NCBI RefSeq assembly: GCF_001540865.1
Contig: NC_033621.1
Span: 7,042,081 to 7,106,080, forward strand
Length of the DNA: 64,000 bases
Direction of reading: 5' to 3'
Source of the DNA: Ananas comosus
Taxonomy: Eukaryota; Streptophyta; Magnoliopsida; Poales; Bromeliaceae
Shown here: one piece after another, positions 25,222 to 35,705 of the stretch
Layout of the letters: the number at the start of each line of letters is the position of its first letter
Position numbering within the stretch: position 1 is the stretch's first letter
Program-made: the position numbers and the translations under genes
Notes under the pieces: model-generated
What the model saw: only the letters and a program-made list of their open reading frames with translations
Told to the model about the DNA's origin: nothing
The model's database searches: none

Positions 25222-25935
25222 TTGAATTAGATTGATCATAAACGTTTTTTTTATTTAAAATATTTTAACAAATTAATCACTAATTTAGTCATAGAATATT
25301 ATTTTTATTTCTTTTGGATATAGATAGAGATTAATAGATTGATCATGACCATTCGTTTTATTTGAGATACATTTAAACATAATTAATTAATAGCCATTTG
25401 TAAGGAATATTATTTTAATTCACTTGTTTGGATTCCTCTGTCATTATCGGAATTCTTATACGCTTTTATATATACTATTGAGTAGTACGTTGCAAATACA
25501 CGTAATTAATTATTATATATTTATTTAAAAATTTATAATTTAATTCATATGTTTATTTTATATAGAAAATATTTAAATTTTATATTTTTTTTTTTCTATA
25601 CCTCGTTTTTTATTTAATGATTTTTTGAATTAATCGTGATCAACCCTGTTCTAAAAAAATATAGGAATATCTTTTATTTTTTTTTTAGATTTCTTTAATA
25701 GATAGATAAGACTGTATTTTTACTAGATTTAATCATAACTGTTTGTTTTTATTTGAATATTTTTGTATGTAATCATCCGTTCTTATCGTTTCCTTTTTGG
25801 ATTTCTTTAGTAGATAGATAAGAATACTATTTTTTTTAAAAATTAATCATAAACAATTCGTTTTATTTGAAATTTTTTTTAATTAAGTGATCATACACTT
25901 CGTAGAAATATAGAAAATATTTCTTTTAACTTTTT

Positions 25936-25990
25936 TCGATCCGTCTGGTCATTTCAGAATTCCTATACGCTTTATATATAGTATAGATAT
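25936..25990 (-). mobile_element. Helitron-like 5' terminus
   Basis: On the minus strand TCTATACTATATATAAAGCG followed by TATAGGAATTCTGAAATGAC, the usual form of a plant Helitron 5' end. Related copies of the motif (TATATATAAA, GCGTA, AATTCTGA, TGACAGACGGAAT order) occur at 23724-23776 (-), 24066-24120 (+), 24316-24396 (-) and 25431-25487 (-). I did not locate matching hairpin-CTRR 3' ends or any RepHel coding. Confidence 0.45.
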
Positions 25991-26214
25991 AGATATAGAG
26001 TATAGAATAATATATAATATTAGTCATTATATATTAATAATAATTAAATATTAATAAAAGAATATAGCATTAAAATTTATGTAGCTGCTGTGGTGAATAA
26101 TTAAGCTGATAAAGAGCAATGGTAGCTAATTCTCAGCTATTTATATTTTATAATGTAACGCTAATTAGGGCCTCGTTATTGCTTCTCCTTACTGGTTGTG
26201 TATTACTTTGGATA

Positions 26215-26409
26215 GCGACATGGAAGAATTTTTTTTATAAATAGGCTTCCGAATTTTCATTACAAAAATTAGGCCTCCTTAAAGAATTTCTTGTAAAATA
26301 GCTTCAAATAGGCCAGGTCAGGCGGGGGTTTGGATTAATGCATATATGGCGGTAAGACATGTTCACCGCCTTCATATAGCGGTGCCATTCACGCATTACT
26401 GATAGCGGG

Positions 26410-26457
<48 letters not shown>

Positions 26458-26660
26458 TCACCGATTTGTGGGGTTTCAGGACGCCCCGTAGTAAATCAAA
26501 GATGCGGTAATAGTTTACCGCATTCATAATGCGGGGAGGGGCTTTAATTTTTTTTTATTACGCATTTAAAACGGAGGAATGGTTCACTGCTTTTAAATGC
26601 GGTAAATGGATTACCGCTTATATATGCGGTGAACCATTCCACGACATTTGGTCCATAATC
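26215..26660. repeat. Palindrome-rich region, possible 5' terminal region of the MULE
   Basis: Begins with an AAATAGGC- and AAATTAGGCC-rich AT stretch of the kind seen at MULE ends. It continues with palindromic units GCGGTAA...TTACCGC and GCGGTGAACCATTCC, echoing the CGGTGAA...TTCACCG units of the foldback MITE at 21742. It lies about 0.8 kb upstream of the first MURA-like exon. I could not find a matching inverted repeat past 59631, so assignment as a TIR is tentative. Confidence 0.35.
26410..26453 (+). repeat. Poly-A run of 44 bases
   Basis: Uninterrupted A tract between two palindromic blocks. It could be a microsatellite expansion or a remnant retroposed tail. Confidence 0.95.
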
Positions 26661-27469
26661 CCTAACTCCGTCCGAACCCTTTTCTTCTTCCCTGACTGGC
26701 CCCAGCCGAGCTCTCTCTGTCTCCCAACTGTCTCCTTCACTCTCACTCAACTCCTCTTTGCCCCCTCACTCCGACCACTGACTCCGACGCCGACGCCGAC
26801 ACCGACGCGCCGTCGCGCACGTCGCTGGCCGCTGCCGCCGCGCCGCCGCCGCCGCGGCCCCACCTTGCTACTGCCGTGCCTCTCTCTTAAGCAATTCCTT
26901 CTACATGTTCCATTAGGTCTAGGTTCTTGACATTGTTTCCATTAGGTTAGTTACTTTGACATTGTTCCATCTAGGTTAGTCTACATTGTTTCTCCTAAGT
27001 AGGAGTTGATTCCTCAACTTTTCTCAATTTGACATTGATTCCTAACTTTGACATTGAAAAGTTGTAGTTTTTTGACATTGTTCCATTAGGTTAGTTCTAC
27101 ATGCTTCATTAGGTTAGTTTTTAATGTTTAAATTTTATCAGATTTAGAAACACTTAATTTGTTTGTTATTAACTATTTAATTAACTTAAGTTGTGTTTAT
27201 TTAAAAATAATTAAACTTATTTAAATTTGATAATATTTTAATAAATTAGATAAATCTTAATTGTTTTTAAAAATATACTGATAAAATCCCTAAACCTAAA
27301 CCCTTAGAAAAAAGGAAAGAGGAAACGCTACTTGTATACCAACTTCTATATAAAATTTTGGGTCCATCTCATCCGAGGTGTAGTAGAATTAGTAAATTTG
27401 CACTTTTCTCAAATATTGGTATTGATTATGTTTTGTTTACAAATTTTATTATTTTTTTTAAGTTTCAAG

Positions 27470-28228
27470 ATGGCGCATAGTATAATATTGGCTGATTGTG
27501 TTGTTATTGGAATGGGAGAAATATTGGCGCCGATAAAACAATCAAAGTCAGTTGGCGGTCAAAAGAAATTAAGTGGTATTCCAGTGATATTACAATTTAC
27601 ATGAATTCGAGCAGAAAAATGTATAGATTAACCGATACTCGGAGAAATGAGTACGGTATTATCCAAGACCGATATTTCGACCGGAATGAATCAATTCGAT
27701 GTGGTTGAGTTACGCGAGACTCGCTGTGGTGGTTGCGATGGCATTGGTCGGGAACCCTTCGTGTGTTGTTAATTTTCGTTGAAAAGCAGATGAATTTTTA
27801 TCTCAGAGTATTATTCTAGGAATGTTAAATTTGTTGAATTAATGTGGATATATTAGTCCCTGCCCGAGAGAGAAGCTTTTCGTGCTGATATGGAGGAGGA
27901 GCAATGGCACCTAGGTTAGTTATTGCAATAATGAATTTTGTGATAATATAATTTAATATAAAAATATTTATATTACCTTCTTCCACTTCACTATGTAGGG
28001 AGTACGAATTTCAAATATAGTTGTTGGTGATCCTCCTCCCACCTCCCCAGTAACTATTACATGCCACGGCTTTTAGTTTCTCATGCCCCCACTGGTGTAT
28101 GAGAGCAAGGCGTCTCATGTGAAGAAGGGTTTAGATACGCTAGAATTAATATAATCATTTACTTTTTATTTAGTTAGAAAGTGATTAACTTACGAAATAA
28201 TTGCAGATTTTATACTCTCATGATGTCC
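27470..28228 (+). pseudogene. MULE transposase (MURA-like), N-terminal part, decayed
   Basis: Broken plus-strand frames give CYWNGR near 27499, then KMYRLTDTRRNEYGIIQDRY followed by FDRNESIRCG, and FVEKQMNFYLRVLF near 27780. This is the usual N-terminal region of plant Mutator transposases, before the DNA-binding domain. Frameshifts and stops break it, and a TRIM follows at 28229. The 5' boundary is uncertain. Confidence 0.6.
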
Positions 28229-28718
28229 TGTGGACACCCCAATGTCCCCAAACAAAATCGGGATGGGAATAGGGTTGTCATTGGGGTTTATAAGAGAATT
28301 AAAGATACATTAGTAATAATAACTGGGATTTAAGCATTTTGGGCTGTGGTTGGGCCCAAGAGTTATTATTGCTATGGGCTGGGTCAGTTACATTTTTGGT
28401 AATCAGAGCCGGTTCACCAGCATGGACATGTGGGGGTGAGTTCGGCTGAGCAGGGTCTGTTTTTTGATGACGGCTAGCGAGACGGTCTCACAGTCGCCTG
28501 GTGAATCTTGGGCTGTGTGTGGTGATTGACTGACGGAGACGTCAGGGCCTTAGGGGGTAGTCTGTGCACCCCAAAGGCCCACACATCGGATGGGGAATAG
28601 GGTTGTCATTGGGGTTTATAAGGAATTGAACACTGAATGATAACTGGAGCTTAAGCATTTTGGGCTGTTGGCTGGGGCCCACGAGTTATTTGTTGCTAGT
28701 GGGCCATATGTGTCTACA
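28229..28718 (+). mobile_element. TRIM: miniature terminal-repeat retrotransposon
   Basis: Two similar direct repeats, 28229-28392 (TGTGGACACCCC...GTTACA) and 28563-28718 (TGTGCACCCC...TCTACA), both sharing AATAGGGTTGTCATTGGGG. The first is followed after four T's by TGGTAATCAGAGCC (28397-28410), an initiator-Met-type PBS with one extra A. The second is preceded by a purine-rich tract TTAGGGGGTAG (28550-28560). At 490 bp with LTRs of about 160 bp and no coding region, it fits TRIMs. A clean 5-bp TSD is not evident. The copies differ at many places, so it is old. Confidence 0.75.
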
Positions 28719-29566
28719 GTCTGATGAATTTGGAATCGTATCACTGGGAACAAAAATGATCGGTATAGGAAAGATGGGCGGAAAGGCTGCAACGAACCGT
28801 ACCTGAAGACGGTTACGGTACTTATCTGAGGGTGTGAACATGAACCTTCCCAAATTTGGCCGTAAATGGAGAATATTTGTGGCGAAGGTCATCACGTCAT
28901 AATGGAGATCATGCATGGAGGACTGGGGGTCTCGGCAGTATCTATATACTGAAGGGTGGGATTGATCAATTGTCAATAATGAAATATGTTGATGATCCAG
29001 AATGAAGGTGCAGAGATTCATCGATACATCCGAGCACCTTTGTGGAAGATGACGATTGGATTGGGACTAAGTATGGTGTCGATAATGGTGAATGTTAGCG
29101 GTCCGCAGATTGAACAGCCCCCTCCTACCATTGATGACTTATGGGTTGGTCGGGTATTTCGTGATAAAGCAAGTTTATTGCACACTGTTGGGGAATGGCA
29201 TATTGCTCACAACGTGCAAATGAAAGTAATAAAGTCGACGACAAAGGCGTATACGGTTAAATGCATGGTAGATTCATGTCCTTGGAGATTACATGCATCG
29301 GTACCAAAGGATGTGAGTTATTTTAGAGTTAAAACATACACCAGGCAACATACATGTTTAGTGCCGGTGCTTAACACTGCACATCGAAACTGTACTTCAT
29401 CTCTTATATGTCGACATATTCTCCCAATCATTGAGGGTAAATCTTACTTTGACACCGGCGGAAATTAAAGAAAAGGTGCGTAATGAATTGCATGTAGACA
29501 TACCTTATTCGAAAACGTGGCAGGCTAGAAGTAAAGCACTACAGATCATTTATGGTGGTTGGAAGG
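28719..29566 (+). pseudogene. MULE transposase, DNA-binding region
   Basis: The frame from about 29110 reads PTIDDLWVGRVFRDKASLLH, then a C-x5-C core (KCMVDSCPWRLHA) and a later H-x-C pair: RVKTYTRQHTC. This is the WRKY/GCM1-like DNA-binding fold at the N-terminus of Mutator transposases (DBD_Tnp_Mut). After a frameshift near 29435 it continues LTLTPAEIKEKVRNELHVDI to ALQIIYGGWK at 29566, where solo LTR B cuts in. The protein resumes at 32263. Confidence 0.85.
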
Positions 29567-32262
29567 TGTCACGCCCTGGGACCGATACCAATTTGGGCAG
29601 GCCCGAGAACGTCAAACAGACGCCGAACGGACAGGGTTTCCCCTATCCGCCCAAGGCTCATCACCTGTACATTTTCAAACAAGAAGTGCACTAGCGGAAA
29701 CATACACAAACGGCTTACACGAGGGTAAGCAATAGCCATGAGTGAAAGAAAAGAAACTAACATTCAATTTGTACTATGATTCGATTTAGATCATATACAT
29801 TATATCCAACTTGTACATTCATGATTCCTTACCTTTCATTACATCGCTTGCATCACCTCTTTTTACATCACATATGCTCAAGATAAACTTTACATTCTTT
29901 TTCTCTACTTTAAACATCTTCAAGTACAAAAGATAAAGTAAGGAAACGTTACTATAAAATGTAAACCCAACTCTGGTGGCCTCTGACTAAGGTGCGATTT
30001 CTTTACCACGGTCGCTCGTCGGCTCGCTCGGTCCCGGCTCTGTGGAATAGTGGGGTGAGAACTACAACAAAGTTCCCAGTAGGTTCAGCCCCAACATCAC
30101 CGACTTTCCCACTAGGACTAACTCAGGCATAATAGAAAGGATAAGCTGAATATAGTAACCAATCTATATCATGATGCTAATATGCCTGAACAATAAAGAA
30201 AGAAGTATGCTCAACATAAAACTCATGCAGATTATGCAGGTTCTTTATTCTTTACTCTTTGTTCTTTAACTTTGTTCTTTGTTCTTAGTTCTTTAATCTC
30301 ACGGCTAACCCGAGGGTTTCGCCACATTAACTTGCTTCACATTAAGTCCATCATCACGGGCCCTCAACTTCCTCCGGCTAAGACCATCCTCGGGTTTACT
30401 CCAACCCGTGATGTAAAAACTCCGGAGCGCATCGCCAGAGGGGGAGCGACCTCCCTCGAGCACGGAACTCATAGCAAGTATGATCGAATCCTTAACTCTA
30501 AGGATTATAAGTTCAATCATGTCATTACACTAACTCTAGTGTTCTTTGCATCACTTTATGTTGCTACTCTAGCAATCATGGTTCTTTACATTTCTTTACC
30601 TTTGGCTATCTCTAACAATTAGGTTCTTTACTCTTTGCGTATTCTTTATGCCCCACATTACATTTACTTTAGTCATTGTCATTACTTTGTACATCACATT
30701 GATTCTTTGCCTCACACTAACTCCAGTGTCACTTTACTTTACATTATCGAATGCCACTCGATCTAGGTCTCATTGTGTCACTCTATTCTTTTGCCTCACT
30801 TTGGTGTTCACATTTTATCTCATGCATACATAGGGTCAAACATTTATAGGAGTTCTCAAGCATCTCATTAAGCACATTGTACTCACAATATGCAACATCA
30901 CATTACTCTCATCACATTTACCCTACAATGCATGCAATAATGTATATAACATATGCTCAATCGAATGACACATTAAGCATAGAAGGAAGTTCAACGAGTT
31001 TGGATAGCACCACCCACCTCGTAGGTTCTCAAAGGTGCTCCGACGATTTTCTTGGGATTTTTAGACTCCTCGTTTTTCGCCTGCGGCAAAACGAAGCCAA
31101 CTTAAGCCATTTTGCCCATAACTTTTTATAGACTTTTTGTAACGTTATTCCGAGTGCACCAACGCGTCCCCCAATTAGGTTTCTAGAGGGTCAATTTCAC
31201 TTTGGAACCCTCGCAAGCAAAAGCCCCAATTTGGGTACCCTAGCTCCATAGCATATATCAAACCTAGGGTTTGATCTCATTGAGAAGCAAAAGAAGCTTC
31301 ATTCTACTCTAGGAAGTCCATTAAAACCATCCTTAGACAAATCAAAATCCTATTTTGGATTCTACCATGAGAGGGGTTGAAGCTCACCTTCAAGCTCCAC
31401 CTCTTGCACTCGTGCCATGGTCTTGATCCCAAATGAAGCAAAAGAAAAGCTTCAAAGACTCAAAAGGTTTCGTTAAAACCATTCTAAGCTTAATCCAAAC
31501 CCTAGTTTGGGATTTATCATGAGAAGGGGCAAAGCTTACCTCTAAGCTTGCTCATTTTCCAAGCTAGAGAAGGAGAGGAGGGGTCTTCTTCACCTCCTTG
31601 CCTTCTTTTACACCTTTTTCCTCTCTTTCTTCTTCCTCTTCTTCTCTTTCCTTCCTTTCCTTTCTTCTCTTCTTAGGCTTCTAGAGAGAGAAGGAGAGAT
31701 GAGAGTGTGAGAGGGAGTGAAATGAGAGAAATATCTCAGTGAAATGAGAGAAATATCTCATTTTTTCCCTTACTATACTCTATGGGTTGCTAAATTGCTG
31801 TTAAACCCCTTAACTTTCACTTTATTACACTACCCGAACTGGGCAGATTTCGCAGCGAGGGACCGGTCTCCCCGACTAGGGACCGGTTCCCGAGAGCTCT
31901 CCACGCGGGCAGTAGGGCGCACACGCGACGCAATCGGTCTCTCAATGGGGGACCGGTCTCTCGGGGACCGGTCTCTCCCCACTGGGACCGGTTCCCGAGA
32001 GCTGGTTTTCTGGGACTTAGCCGCTTTTCGGCCTTTCTCATTTCTCACGCGTTCGGGGGCCGGTCTCTCCCATCAGGGACCGGTCCCCGAGAGCTCAAAA
32101 ACTGCAGTTTGCAGATTTTTGATTCTCTAGCTCTCGAAAACCTCCCATAACGCACTTTTGATTACTTTAACACCTTCGGACTTTCCGAAGTGTACCATCC
32201 TCACACTTTGGTCAATTTGACTAAAGTTCGATATTTATTCTCCGAATTCTCGGTATATTACA
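29567..32262 (-). mobile_element. Solo LTR (family B)
   Basis: A 2696-bp LTR with plus-strand ends TGTCACGCCCTGGG and CGGTATATTACA. Read on minus it starts TGTAATATACCGAG and ends CAGGGCGTGACA. Perfect TSD GAAGG at 29562-29566 and 32263-32267. It splits the MULE transposase inside the codons after IIYGGWK, and the protein continues in the same sense after it. Its ending resembles those of LTR X, family A and the gypsy element. Its U3 carries six ACCGGT palindromes (31862-32084) and its R-U5 part has the GTGAGAACT...AGTTCCCAGT module (30055-30082). No coding seen. Confidence 0.93.
31862..32084. repeat. ACCGGT array in LTR B
   Basis: ACCGGT at 31862, 31882, 31952, 31967, 31987 and 32079, mostly inside GGGACCGGTYYC and often followed by CGAGAG, with two one-base variants between. 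It is near the minus-strand start of the LTR, so in U3. Confidence 0.85.
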
Positions 32263-33535
32263 GAAGGAGTCATACACCGATCTTGGTCGCTTCCTATCTA
32301 TACTACAGCACGTGAATCCCGGGACTCAATGGTGTCTTGATCTTAAAATCCTACCAAATGGCGTTAGGCAGTTTGGACGAGTATTTTGGGCATTCGGGCC
32401 GTCAATTAATGGGTTTTCTTATTGTCGACCATTATTGAGTATTGATGGAACTCATATGTATGGAAAGTATCAAGGGCATGCGTTGATTGCGACGGGTGTA
32501 GATGCCAATAAAGGGTTATACCCATTGGCGTTTGCTATTTGTGAGGGAGAAAATACGGCTAGTTGGCATTGGTTTTTACGACATTTAAAGGTCTTAGTGA
32601 CACGTGATCGATCTATTTGTTTAATTTCAAACCGCTTTTCTGGGTTAAATGAGATTGTTGCGGAGGAGTTTCCGAGAAGCAAGGGACATGCTCACCGTTG
32701 GTGCCTCCGCCATATGAAGGCTAACATGAAAAAAGTCGGTTTCAAAAATAAAAATGTGGTCAATAAATTTTATATGGGCATGGGATGTGCTGCAACTGCA
32801 AAGAAATATTATGAACATAAGGATCAGTTGAAAGATATGGATCCGACGGCATGGCTTTGGGTACATGAGCTCCAAGGGGAAAGGGAATATTGGGCGAGAG
32901 CATTTGATAGAGGACGGCGTTTTGGGACAATGACGACAAATCGGTTGGAGAGTTTAAATAGAGTGCTTAAAGGTGTACGTGGTTTACCTATCACAGCATT
33001 TGTGGCCGCTACATTTTATAAGGTGAACCATTATTTTGTTAAGCGTCGTGATAAAGGTGAGACATACTCTACAGTATTGGCACCAAAAAAGGAGGCGTTA
33101 ATTAAGAGTTGTATGATAATCGCAAGAGGACACCGTGTGGATTGTTTCGGAGTAAACGAGTTTCAAATTACTCCCCAAAATGGACAATTTGAGGTGGTTC
33201 TTGACGGGAGAAGCTCGACTTGTTCATGCCATGAGTTTGAGTTCACTAGGTTGCCATGCTCACATCTTCTAGCTGTATGCAGTAATGGTCAAATGAACAT
33301 TAACTACCATAGTCTGTGTTCTGAATGGTATACATGTGAGAATTACCGTCGTGCTTACTTCCTGCAATTTCACCCTGTCCCAGACAAAAGAAGCTGGCCA
33401 CGCCCTCAAGGACCACAGCTGGCACCACCACCTATAAGGAGAAAGAAAGGCCGTCCGAGATCAACTTGTATTCGAAATGCCATGGACGAGAAAGAAGGAG
33501 TGCGAAGAACTATGTGCACTATTTGTAAACAATAG
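32263..33535 (+). pseudogene. MULE transposase, catalytic domain, SWIM and zinc-knuckle region
   Basis: Continues the frame cut at 29566. Residue numbers are counted from Met at 32312. The first catalytic Asp is in LLSIDGTHMYGKYQGH (D45). The second acidic site reads CLISNRFSGL with Asn at 107 (codon AAC at 32630), where MURA proteins have SDR, so the catalytic Asp is lost. C-terminal to this are the WCLRHMKANMKK motif, the NRLESLNRVLKG segment and a SWIM zinc finger CSCHEFEFTRLPCSHLLAVC. An R/K tail leads to CTICKQ, a TAG stop at 33533, then GHYRTTCPNN. A Trp-to-stop change thus breaks the CCHC knuckle. Transposase cuts and joins MULE DNA. This copy is inactive by at least two defects. The PMD gene begins within 50 bases. 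Confidence 0.92.
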
Positions 33536-33577
33536 GGACATTATAGGACTACATGTCCAAATAATCAAGATAGAACA

Positions 33578-35705
33578 AATGAAGGCGCGAGACGCAGACA
33601 TTCCACCTACGTCACGGAGAGATGATAGTTACGCTACGTGACGTGGCCATTATAGCTGGACTACGAGTCTTCAGGGAGCCTGTTACAGGACGTGTTTCAT
33701 TTGATTTGTTGCATACATGTGAGCTTCTTCTTGGGATACAACCAGACGATGTCGTCGCCGGCCAGATCCGCTTGGAGTGGTTGTTTCAGCATTTCCGGCA
33801 TATTCCTTTGGATGCTCCAGCGGCCATGGTTGCAGCATCTGCACGAGCATACATTTTATTTCAAATTGAATGCAGTTTGTTTCCTAACCCCACTAGATAT
33901 CGCGTTCACCTCAAGTGGCTACCGCTACTTGAGGATTTTGACTTCTGCGGAGGCCTAGCTTGGGGTGCAGCTACCTTGGCCCATCTCTATCGGGCATTAG
34001 GGAATGCCTCTATGAAGGGAAAGGCCGAGTGTTGTGGCTTTGGTACACTTCTACAGGTAAAATCACTATAACTTAGTTCTTTTTACTAATAACTTATAAC
34101 TTATAACTTAGTTTCTTTTACAAATTTTATAGTTAACTTTTTTTGTTCTTAGATATGGGCATGGGACCATATACATATTGGACGTCCCGATCGAGTTGGA
34201 GCTCCACCGGATCTCCATAATTGTCCATTGGGTTGTAGGTATGCTATTTATTTAAAATATAATATAATAAAATAATAAATATTGATATTGTATTGATATA
34301 TTATAAAATAATTTAATATACTATTAATCACTTCTGCAGGTGGAACATGGGATTGCGATTTCGTGGAAATGTCAGGGCGACTGACATTGAGTTTTATCGC
34401 GACGAGCTAGATCAGCAGAGAGAGTCACAAGTACGTATAGATTTCATAAATTAAATACATGTATATACGTTCTAAAATTTTACATTCATTTCTTTTTAAT
34501 GCACTTGTACAGGTTACATGGATGCCCTATACGGAGGATGTTTTGATCTGTCTTCCTGCATTTTGTCTTGAGGGCTCTGCAATCTGGCGTTTGAGAACTA
34601 GTTTGATATGTTTTCATATTGTCGATCTACATTTACTTGATAGAGTTTTGCATCAGTTTGGATTGCTGCAGCATATACCGGAGGCCGTAGAAGCTATACA
34701 GAGGATCACCTCGCAGGGTAGATCAGGCGAGGACTGGGCAGCGTTTCATACTCCATATATTCAGCATTGGGCATATCGTCTGGAGCATATTGCGGAGCAG
34801 AGTCCTTTCGTCGATCCAGATCCGATACGAGCTAGCTTTGTGTACATGCAGTAGTATTGGGGGATTACACGGAGGTGAATTTCTCGTCCTGTACAGCGGC
34901 CTCCACTTACTTTTCTACCGCGTGGGAATGTCGAGCGACGATTGGTAAGATTATTTTTATTTTATAGTTTATTTTAAATATAAGGATATTCATTATATAT
35001 AAGCATGTATGTTTATACAGGTATATGCTATGCGGCATGCTGTTAGCAATATCGGTCACTTGATGGATGATCCTCCGAAGCCCACTAGATTGATGGATGC
35101 TCTAGCACATGTGAGGTGGAATCTCGAGAGTGTGTTAGAGAGCCTTCCGACATTACCCATGACAGGGCATTCGGATGTTTCTTCTCCGACTTTTGGTGCT
35201 TACGGTGATATTCCCTCCACCTCCATACCTACATATGATTTCGGTGATATTCCCTCCACCTCCGCGCCTGCATATGATTTCGGTGATATTCCCTCCACCT
35301 CGATGCCTGCGTATGATTTTTCATCTACATTCGTCCCAATTCATCCATCTGATGTCCCTTCGACTTCTAATGTCCCTTCAGCATACATCCCTCCATTTGA
35401 TATTCCATCTACGTCAGAGGTATTATATTTTGATATTTCATTCACATCTATCCATCTTTTTGACGTTCTATCCATGTTGCAGGTTCCTCGCGATGATGTT
35501 GTATATCGACGTAGACGACGACGACAGGGTCATATTGAGACGCAGGAAGGGATACTACCATCAGCTGTTGAGCAAGGGATGGAGCCAATTGTCGAGGGCA
35601 TCGCCATCGAGCATATTGATCAGATGCATGTCATTGAGCCCGTGCAGCCTGAGATGGAGCATGACATACATATTCGAGGACGAAGTCGAGGACGCAGTCG
35701 TGGAC
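33578..35705 (+). pseudogene. Plant mobile domain (PMD) gene of the MULE, five exons visible
   Basis: Reading from about 33578: RRETQTFHLRHGEMIVTLRD, a hallmark of PMD (MAIN/MAIL1-like aminotransferase-like) proteins. Inferred exons with GT/AG borders: to 34056; 34153-34238 (IWAWDHIHIGRP); 34340-34430 (WNMGLRFRGN); 34513-34944 (WMPYT...LRTSLICFHIVDLH...RVLHQFGLLQ); 35021 onward (YAMRHAVSNIG). Stops at 34852 (TAG at a Trp position) and about 34876 break exon 4. The tail has three 13-residue repeats GDIPSTSxPAYDF (35204-35320) and an Arg/Gly tail cut by solo LTR A3 at 35705; the last codons are at 59570-59631. The first part of the usual PMD domain is missing. PMD proteins act in silencing and genome stability; some are carried by MULEs. 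I infer this is a transposon-borne copy, now dead. Confidence 0.87.
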
